A DNA stretch of 6,260 bases from Chloroflexota bacterium (lineage in GTDB: Bacteria; Chloroflexota; UBA6077; CF-72): assembly GCA_019242065.1 (NCBI GenBank), contig JAFAWJ010000533.1:1-6260 (forward strand), given 5' to 3'. A program made the position numbers and the translations under genes. Numbering within the stretch: position 1 is the first letter of the stretch; every line of letters starts with the position of its first letter. Positions 1 through 5,006 of this stretch are shown piece by piece. The notes beneath the pieces are model-generated. The model was given only the letters and a program-made list of their open reading frames with translations. It had not been told where the DNA came from and made no database searches.

Positions 1-377
1 ATCAGGTCGTACTCGCTGATGACGCCCACGATCTGCCCGTTTTCGCCGACGACCGGCGCACCACTGATGCGGTGTTCCGACAGCATCTCCGCCGCCTCGT
101 GGACCGACGTCTCCGGCCGCAGCGTGAGCGGATCGGGTGTCATGATGTCGGCGGCCGTCACCGGCAGCGAGCGCTCGTCGAGCGCCTCGATCCGCTCGAG
201 TAATTGCACAAGCTCGTGGTCGTCCAGCACCACGCCGAGGGTTGCGAGCGCACCCGTTGGCGCGGTCAACACCCAGGCCCGCAACGCCGGCTCACGACGC
301 AAGCGCTCGAGCAGTCCCGTAATGTGCTCACTGGCGAGGAAGCCTTCGTCGGCTTCCGATCCCGACACTACCGTCAT
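1..377 (-). CDS. CBS-domain protein with N-terminal helical domain, partial (C-terminus beyond window)
   Basis: Read on the minus strand, an ATG at 377-375 opens a frame without stops to the window edge, giving 125 complete residues. Residues about 76-125 are a CBS domain: ADIMTPDPLTLRP, then HRISGAPVVGENGQIVGVIS and EYDL. CBS domains usually come in pairs that bind adenine nucleotides, so a second copy is probably beyond position 1. Residues about 15-68 are a separate, probably helical region with the pattern LRREPALRAW...LATLGVVLDDHELVQLL. This resembles the small helical leader or LigA-type modules (L..DP.lR..l...P..aLa.lGl.l...El). The start is supported by GGGGG about five bases upstream. 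The gene is divergent from glcF across 36 bp. The CBS call is firm; the effector, partner and role are unknown. Confidence 0.85.
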   Translation of the reverse strand, partial: MTVVSGSEADEGFLASEHITGLLERLRREPALRAWVLTAPTGALATLGVVLDDHELVQLLERIEALDERSLPVTAADIMTPDPLTLRPETSVHEAAEMLSEHRISGAPVVGENGQIVGVISEYDL

Positions 378-413
378 CCTGGCCCCCTGCAACACAATTA
401 TCCTACATCGCTC
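378..413. promoter_or_regulatory. Compact divergent promoter region between the CBS gene and glcF
   Basis: Only 36 bp separate the two divergent start codons, and this A/T-richer patch is the only space for both promoters. On the minus strand GATAAT (402-397) is a five-of-six match to a -10 box. It is followed by a short leader holding GGGGG (386-382 region) before the CBS start. On the plus strand TATCCT (399-404) could be the -10 box for glcF, nine bases before its TTG. No convincing -35 box is visible for either. The two candidate -10 boxes overlap, so the promoters would compete. This is inferred from motif matches only. Confidence 0.35.
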
Positions 414-1700
414 TTGAATCAACTGGCGTTCCGGTCGACTGATCCACGGCTCGACGACGAGTACGACAACATGCTCGCCTGCATTCGCTGCGGGGCGTGC
501 CTGACGTCATGCCCGACCTATGTGCTGTCGCTAGAGGAGGCCGAGGGTCCGCGCGGTCGGGTCGGCATGGCCCGGGCGGTGGCCGAAGGCCACCTGGCGC
601 TGACTCCGGATCTGCTCCGGCATGAGATGAACTGCCTGGTGTGCGACGCATGCACGGCGGTCTGTCCAGCCGGCGTCCACATGGACCCGTTGCAAGTCGT
701 GTTCCGTGGCGCGGTGTCTGAGACGCGCCGGCTGAGTCGTGTCGCCCAGATCGTGCGCGCCGTCGTCTTTGGCTGGCTGTTCATGGATATGCGCCGCTTT
801 CGCGCCTTTGCCCGAGCGATGTGGCTCTACCAGCGCAGCGGCATGCGCTGGCTGGCGCGCCACCTGGGCATTCTGCGCGCCATGCACCTGGCGGAGGCAG
901 AGCAACTGTTGCCCGCTATCCCCCGCTCGTTCGTCACGCCGCGGGGGGAAACCTATCCGTCACAGAGCGACACGCCGACGCCCGTCGCGTTCTTCGCCGG
1001 CTGCATCATGGCCACCGCGCTGGCCGACGTCGATCGTGCGACGATCCGCGTCCTCCAGCGCAGCGGATGTAGCGTGAGCAATCCCTCGCGCCAGGGCTGC
1101 TGCGGCGCCCTGCACGCCCACGGCGGCGACCTGCCCCGCGCGCTGGAGCTGGCGAAGCGCAACATCGAAGCGTTCGAGGTCGTCGAAGGTCCGATCGTGG
1201 TCAACTCGGCTGGCTGTGGCGCAATGCTGAAGGACTACGCCCACCACCTGCGCAACGATCCAGCGTGGTCCGCGCGTGCCAGAGATTTCTCCGAGCGAGT
1301 GCGTGACCTGAGCCAGGTTGTGACACCGGCGGCACTCGAGCCGCGCCACGCGATTCCGCAGAAGGTCGTGTACCAGGACGCCTGCCACCTGATTCATGCC
1401 CAGCGCATCAGCCGCCAGCCGCGGGCGCTGCTCGCGGCGATCCCGGGCGTGGAGCTGGTCGAAATCGACGAGGCGGGACTGTGCTGCGGCAGCGCCGGCG
1501 TCTACAACGTCACCAATCCGGTCGAATCGAAACAGCTCCAGCAGCGCAAGGTCGACAACGCCTTGAAGGCCACGCCCGACCTGATCGTGACTGGCAATCC
1601 CGGGTGTCTGCTACAGCTTCGGAGTGGACTTTCTGCACGCGCGAGCGACATCCCGGTGAAACACCTGGCCGAAGTGCTCGACGAGGCGAGCGCGCCATGA
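414..1700 (+). CDS. glcF: Glycolate/2-hydroxyacid oxidase iron-sulfur subunit (GlcF-like)
   Basis: This is the electron-transfer subunit of a membrane-associated 2-hydroxyacid dehydrogenase. It passes electrons from the FAD subunit to the quinone pool. Counting from TTG at 414 (428 residues, normal for GlcF), it has two [4Fe-4S] ferredoxin motifs: CIRCGACLTSCP (C23, C26, C29, C33) and CLVCDACTAVCP (C74, C77, C80, C84). Two CCG (cysteine-rich) domains follow, with GCCGALHAHGGD at C229-C230 and LCCGSAG at C357-C358, plus the usual NPGCLLQL near the C-terminus. The frame is open upstream to an ATG at 204, but that would run over the divergent CBS gene. The next ATG (471) leaves only three residues before the first cysteine. 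TTG 414 fits the family best, though no Shine-Dalgarno is seen. The stop overlaps the start of glcD (ATGA), implying coupled translation. The physiological substrate (glycolate, lactate or another 2-hydroxyacid) cannot be read from sequence. Confidence 0.88.
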   Translation: MNQLAFRSTDPRLDDEYDNMLACIRCGACLTSCPTYVLSLEEAEGPRGRVGMARAVAEGHLALTPDLLRHEMNCLVCDACTAVCPAGVHMDPLQVVFRGAVSETRRLSRVAQIVRAVVFGWLFMDMRRFRAFARAMWLYQRSGMRWLARHLGILRAMHLAEAEQLLPAIPRSFVTPRGETYPSQSDTPTPVAFFAGCIMATALADVDRATIRVLQRSGCSVSNPSRQGCCGALHAHGGDLPRALELAKRNIEAFEVVEGPIVVNSAGCGAMLKDYAHHLRNDPAWSARARDFSERVRDLSQVVTPAALEPRHAIPQKVVYQDACHLIHAQRISRQPRALLAAIPGVELVEIDEAGLCCGSAGVYNVTNPVESKQLQQRKVDNALKATPDLIVTGNPGCLLQLRSGLSARASDIPVKHLAEVLDEASAP

Positions 1701-3166
1701 GCATCGCCGCCGAGCTGCGCGCCCTCGTCCCAGACGGCCAGGTCCTCGACGCCCCGGCCGAGCTGCGCACCTACGCCTACGACGCCTCGTTTCTGACGCA
1801 GCTGGCGCCTCGCTCGCCGGATGCCGTGGTCATCGCCCGCTCGACCCGCGACGTCAGCGCCGTCATGCGCTACGCCAGCGAGCGCGGTGTTCCGGTCACG
1901 CCGCGGGGCGCCGCCAGCGGCCAGGCGGCCGGCGCGGTGGCGCTCGAAGGCGGCATCGTCCTGGCGCTGAACGCCATGAACCGTATCCTGGAGATCGACG
2001 TCGCCAACATGCAGGTCTTCTGCGAGCCGGGCGTCGTGCACGCGATTCTGAATACGGCGCTGGCCCGCCACAACCTGATCTTTCCGCCCGACCCCGGGTC
2101 CAGCCGCATGGCAACCGTCGGCGGCATGGCCTCGACCAACGCCCACGGCATGCGCGCCGTCAAGTACGGCCCCACCTCGGCCTGGGTCCTGGGGCTCGAA
2201 CTCGTCCTGCCCGATGGCCAGGTCATCGAGACCGGCTCCGTTGGTTCGCGCGCCAAGCAGTCGTCGGCCGGCCTGGAGCTGACCAAGCTCGTCGTCGGCG
2301 CCGAGGGCACACTGGGGGTCGTGACGCGCTTGCGGCTCAAGCTCATGGCCATGCCACCGGCGCGTGCGATTGTCCTGGGGCTGTTCGACGCGCTCGAAAA
2401 CGCCGGCCAGGCGGTCCAGGCAGTCTTTGCCGCCGGCGTGAACCCGTCGGCCATCGAAATCCTCGACGAGCGCTGCATCCAGGCCATCAACCTGTTTCGA
2501 CCGGCGATGAAGTTGCCGTCGGTCGAGGCGTTGATTCTGTTCGAGGTCGACGGCAATCCACCCGGCGTGCGCTGGGACGCCGAGCGCATCTGCGAGGTCA
2601 TCGGCGATCTCGCGCGCCAGACCGAGTGGTCCGACGAGGCGGCGCGCATCAATGCCCTCTGGGAAGCTCGCTCGCTGGTGGGCGCCGCGGTCGGCACGCT
2701 GCGGCCGGGCTCGAATCGCGCCTACTGCGGCGAGGACATCTGCGTGCCCGTGGCGCGCATTCCCGAGACCTTGCGCGCCATCCAGGACATCAGTGCCCAC
2801 CATCGCATTCCGATCGCGACGTACGGGCACATCGGCGGCGGCGGGCTGCATCCAGGGCATCTGATCGACGGCCGCGACCCGGACGAAATCCAGCGGGTGC
2901 TGCACGTCGCCGACGACATCCACCAGCTGGCGCTGCGTATGGGCGGCACCACGACGGGTGAGCACGGCGTCGGGGCGGCGCGGGCGCCGTACATGGCCCA
3001 GGAGCACGGCCCCGCGCTGGAGGTCATGCGCAGGATCAAAACAGCCCTCGACCCGCGCGGCATCATGAACCCCGGCGTGATCTTCGACGCGCCCGAGCTG
3101 CCGTTCGAGCTGCCCCTGCGCGGTCCCGTCGGCGAACCCGCCGCCGCGACGATCGACCCTGGCTAA
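1697..3166 (+). CDS. glcD: FAD-linked 2-hydroxyacid oxidase subunit (GlcD-like)
   Basis: This is the flavin subunit (489 residues), oxidising a 2-hydroxyacid to a 2-oxoacid and handing electrons to the GlcF-like partner. The N-terminal half is a PCMH-type FAD domain: PRGAASGQAAG at residues 69-79, PDPGSS at 131-136 and GGMASTNAHGMRAVKYG after it. The C-terminal half is the FAD-oxidase type 4 cap, with GHIGGGGLHPG (H378, H385), TTGEHGVG (E422, H423) and the closing DPRGIMNPG. The two histidines and the glutamate match the metal ligands known in D-2-hydroxyglutarate/D-lactate dehydrogenases. The usual GDGN between the histidines is GGGG here. The ATG at 1697 is chosen because it overlaps the glcF stop; the longer frame from 1481 adds only arginine-rich residues read from glcF. 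No glcE gene is present, so this is a two-subunit D/F version in F-then-D order. Glycolate versus D-lactate specificity is open. Confidence 0.88.
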   Translation: MSIAAELRALVPDGQVLDAPAELRTYAYDASFLTQLAPRSPDAVVIARSTRDVSAVMRYASERGVPVTPRGAASGQAAGAVALEGGIVLALNAMNRILEIDVANMQVFCEPGVVHAILNTALARHNLIFPPDPGSSRMATVGGMASTNAHGMRAVKYGPTSAWVLGLELVLPDGQVIETGSVGSRAKQSSAGLELTKLVVGAEGTLGVVTRLRLKLMAMPPARAIVLGLFDALENAGQAVQAVFAAGVNPSAIEILDERCIQAINLFRPAMKLPSVEALILFEVDGNPPGVRWDAERICEVIGDLARQTEWSDEAARINALWEARSLVGAAVGTLRPGSNRAYCGEDICVPVARIPETLRAIQDISAHHRIPIATYGHIGGGGLHPGHLIDGRDPDEIQRVLHVADDIHQLALRMGGTTTGEHGVGAARAPYMAQEHGPALEVMRRIKTALDPRGIMNPGVIFDAPELPFELPLRGPVGEPAAATIDPG

Positions 3167-3176
3167 ACTTCCCCCA
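3164..3176 (+). promoter_or_regulatory. Possible internal leaderless-type -10 box before the crotonase gene
   Basis: The short gap before the crotonase ATG has no purine-rich ribosome binding site; it reads aaacttccccca. TAAACT at 3164-3169, overlapping the glcD stop, fits the TANNNT pattern. It ends seven bases before the ATG, the spacing expected for a leaderless transcript. Translational coupling from glcD across 10 bp is an equally good explanation. Low-confidence motif call. Confidence 0.2.
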
Positions 3177-3986
3177 ATGGCCACGACCGACCGCACCGAG
3201 TGGGTCCCCGAGACGGAAGATCTGCTGTACGAGCGCCGCGGTGCCATCGCCATCCTCACCTTCAACCGTCCCCAGGCCCGCAACGCGCTGACCTGGCCCA
3301 TGTACGACGGCCTCTACGCCTGCTGCGAGCACGTCGACGCCGACGACCGCGTCAAGGTCCTGATCCTGCGCGGTGCCGGCGACAAGGCCTTCGTCGCCGG
3401 CACCGACATCTCCCAGTTCCGCGCCTTCTCCACCCGCGAGGACGCGCTCACCTACGAGCACAACAACAACCGCTACGCCTCCCGTCTGGAGACCGTCGCC
3501 AAGCCGACCATCGCGATGCTGCGCGGCGCGTGCACCGGCGGCGGCGCCGTCTTCGCCCTGTGCTGCGACATGCGCCTCGCCGCTCCCGACGTGCGTTTCG
3601 GCGTGCCCATCGCCGCCACCCTCGGGAACACGCTCTCAATGCACAATTTCGCGCGGCTGGTTTCACTGATCGGACCGGCGCGTACCAAGGACCTGATCTA
3701 TACGGCACGCCTCGTCGGCGCCGAGGAAGGCCACACGATCGGCATCTTCAACGAGATCGTCGAGGCCGATCTTCTGGAAACCCGCACCCTGGACCTTGCC
3801 GAACACATTGCGCGCAACGCGCCGCTCACGATTCGCTCGACCAAGCTGTCCGTGCAGCGCGTCGTCGATCGGCTGCGTCAGGAGGAGGTCGAGGAGCTCC
3901 TGTTGATGTGCTACCTGTCCGAAGACTTCCACGAGGGCGTGCAGGCCTTCCTCGACAAGCGCAAGCCCGAGTGGCAGGGCCGATGA
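3177..3986 (+). CDS. Crotonase-fold (enoyl-CoA hydratase/isomerase family) protein lacking both catalytic glutamates
   Basis: A 269-residue protein of standard crotonase length. Visible landmarks are AILTFNRPQARNALTW (25-40), the oxyanion-hole segment AFVAGTDISQF (71-81) and the CoA/oxyanion loop RGACTGGGAVFALCCD (116-131). RFGVPIAATLGN (140-151) and GPARTKDLIYTARL (166-179) follow. In classical enoyl-CoA hydratase the catalytic glutamates lie in GGGxEL and in FGxPE. Here these positions are V125 and I145, so simple hydratase activity is unlikely. The oxyanion hole is kept, so it may act as an isomerase, decarboxylase, hydrolase or lyase on an acyl-CoA. The PIAATLGN version seems familiar from a recurring crotonase subgroup of unknown substrate. 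It starts 10 bp after glcD without a Shine-Dalgarno, and its TGA overlaps the next ATG. Fold assignment is firm; the reaction is unknown. Confidence 0.88.
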   Translation: MATTDRTEWVPETEDLLYERRGAIAILTFNRPQARNALTWPMYDGLYACCEHVDADDRVKVLILRGAGDKAFVAGTDISQFRAFSTREDALTYEHNNNRYASRLETVAKPTIAMLRGACTGGGAVFALCCDMRLAAPDVRFGVPIAATLGNTLSMHNFARLVSLIGPARTKDLIYTARLVGAEEGHTIGIFNEIVEADLLETRTLDLAEHIARNAPLTIRSTKLSVQRVVDRLRQEEVEELLLMCYLSEDFHEGVQAFLDKRKPEWQGR

Positions 3987-4474
3987 CGGGCGTCAGCCCC
4001 GACGCGTACGTCTCGCCTGGCGCGACGCTGATTGGCGACGTGACGCTGGCCTCGGAGTGCGGCATCTTTCCCGGAGCGATCCTGCGCGCTGAAGCTGCGC
4101 CGATCCGACTTGGGCAGCAGGCTAACGTCCAGGACAATTGCGTGGTCGAAGCCACGCCTGGCCATCCCGTGACGATCGGCGAACGCGTGACGCTGGGCCA
4201 CAACGCGCGCGTGTTCGGGGCGACCGTCGACGATCGGGCGATGATCGCGATCGGCGCAACGGTGTTGCCCGGGGCGCATGTTGGCAGTCACGCGATCGTG
4301 GCCGCCAACGCGACCGTGCCCGAGAACATGGAGATCCCCGCTGGCAAGCTGGTCATCGGCACGGGCCGCGTCCTGCGCGACGTGACCGAGGCCGAGATCG
4401 CCCGCATCGAGAGCGGCGCGACCGAGTACGCCCGCCTCAGCCGCGAATATCGTCTGGGGAGATCATCTCTCTAG
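3983..4474 (+). CDS. Gamma-carbonic-anhydrase-like hexapeptide protein, paralogue 1 (H117-type ligand only)
   Basis: A 163-residue left-handed beta-helix protein with hexapeptide rungs (for example GATLIGDVTL, IGERVTLGHNARV, IAIGATVLPGAHV), closed by a C-terminal helix (TEAEIARIESGATEYARL). It belongs to the gamma-CA/YrdA/PaaY/CaiE group. The family's R-G-D is R35-A-E37, and NVQD (48-51) is intact. Against the archaeal gamma-CA (Cam), the three zinc ligands H81, H117 and H122 become E56, H73 and F78. Only the middle histidine remains, so it is unlikely to be a self-sufficient carbonic anhydrase. ATG at 3983 overlaps the crotonase stop (ATGA), with GGCAGGG just upstream as a plausible ribosome site. 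Its end overlaps the convergent paralogue by 12 bp. Alternatives are a structural subunit, partner of paralogue 2, or PaaY-like acyl-CoA thioesterase acting with the crotonase. Confidence 0.85.
   Translation: MTGVSPDAYVSPGATLIGDVTLASECGIFPGAILRAEAAPIRLGQQANVQDNCVVEATPGHPVTIGERVTLGHNARVFGATVDDRAMIAIGATVLPGAHVGSHAIVAANATVPENMEIPAGKLVIGTGRVLRDVTEAEIARIESGATEYARLSREYRLGRSSL
4463..4474. other. 12-bp tail-to-tail overlap of two gamma-CA-like genes
   Basis: The plus-strand stop TAG (4472-4474) lies inside the last codons of the minus-strand gene, and the minus-strand stop (TGA, 4465-4463) lies inside the plus-strand gene. There is no room for a separate bidirectional terminator, so the 3' ends of the two transcripts must be complementary over at least part of their length. 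Confidence 0.85.
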
Positions 4475-4966
4475 ACTTTCCATTTCCAGCGCCGCGGCAA
4501 GCATCCGCAGTGTCTCCTCCCGCTCCTCAGGCGTCGTCTCGCGCACGCGCCGCCCCGGCGTCCCACTGATATAGCTGTTCTCAGGAAACTCCACTCCCTC
4601 AGACACGAGCGCATCCGCCGCCACAATGCTGCCAGCGCCCACCTGCGAGGTGCTCAGCACCAGTCCGCCGTTCTCGACCCGCGTCCCGTCGCCGAGCGTC
4701 GTCGCGTGCACGACGACGTCGTCGCCCAGCCACACGTTGGCGCCGACCCGCGTCGAGGTGTGCCGCTCCACGTGAATCGACGACCGTCGTCCCATGCGGA
4801 ACCGCGCGCCGATCACGACGCCGTTCTGGTCAGCGCGGGCCACCGCGCTCGACTCCAGTCGCGCAGGTCCCGCAAGGTGGACGTTGCCGACGAGCCACGC
4901 GTCGTCGGCCAGTGACACGCCGTTGCCCACCTCGGGCGTGTGCTCCAGATAAGGCAAAATGGGCAT
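4463..4966 (-). CDS. Gamma-carbonic-anhydrase-like hexapeptide protein, paralogue 2 (H81- and H122-type ligands kept)
   Basis: A 167-residue minus-strand homologue of the protein encoded by the converging gene. It has the same beta-helix rungs (SLADDAWLVGNVHL, VVIGARFRMG, TRVGANVWLGDDVVV, VGAGSIVAADALV), a YISGTPGRRVRE segment and a C-terminal helix starting TPEEREETLRML. The R-G-D is R44-A-D46. Spacing from this arginine (21 residues) puts H65 on the Cam H81 position. VWLGDDVVVHA puts D82 on H117 and H87 on H122. So two of three ligands are present and the one donated by the neighbouring subunit is lost. ATG at 4966 has no Shine-Dalgarno; TTATCT lies 10 bases upstream, a possible leaderless promoter. 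It is divergent from acsA across 40 bp and overlaps paralogue 1 at the 3' end. Homology is clear; activity is not known. Confidence 0.85.
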   Translation of the reverse strand: MPILPYLEHTPEVGNGVSLADDAWLVGNVHLAGPARLESSAVARADQNGVVIGARFRMGRRSSIHVERHTSTRVGANVWLGDDVVVHATTLGDGTRVENGGLVLSTSQVGAGSIVAADALVSEGVEFPENSYISGTPGRRVRETTPEEREETLRMLAAALEMESLER

Positions 4967-5006
4967 GATTCAGGTGAGATAACAGTAGCGGAGGTGCACG
5001 ATCGCG
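4967..5006. promoter_or_regulatory. Divergent promoter region between gamma-CA paralogue 2 and acsA
   Basis: This 40-bp gap must serve both genes. On the plus strand GGAGGT (4990-4995) is a strong Shine-Dalgarno sequence, 11 bases before the acsA ATG. It decides for the start at 5007 rather than the in-frame ATG at 5037. An A/T-rich patch, gagataac (4976-4983), could hold a -10 box for acsA (GATAAC) or, read on the minus strand, for the gamma-CA gene (TTATCT). No clear -35 box is seen. The ribosome site is convincing; the promoter calls are weak. Confidence 0.4.

Noticed and set aside
204..413. N-terminal extension of GlcF from the ATG at 204
   Set aside because: It would overlap the divergent CBS gene, whose protein is clearly conserved, and the added residues match nothing in the GlcF family.
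1481..1696. N-terminal extension of GlcD from the ATG at 1481
   Set aside because: This segment is the other reading frame of the GlcF C-terminus (CCG domain); the ATG at 1697 with the ATGA overlap is the natural start.
1502..3301. A 599-residue open frame on the minus strand, antisense to glcD and the ends of its neighbours
   Set aside because: It mirrors a well-supported FAD oxidase gene. Its translation is rich in Arg, Gly, Ala and Asp without any family motif, as expected for the antisense of GC-rich codons.
3200..3982. Upstream part of the 424-residue frame that ends with gamma-CA paralogue 1, suggesting a fusion
   Set aside because: The upstream portion is an arginine- and proline-rich shadow of the crotonase gene. 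The hexapeptide protein begins cleanly at 3983.
4455..4480. Possible bidirectional terminator between the converging gamma-CA-like genes
   Set aside because: Only short palindromes (TCTAGA and an imperfect agatcatct) are present; there is no stem-loop followed by a T run.
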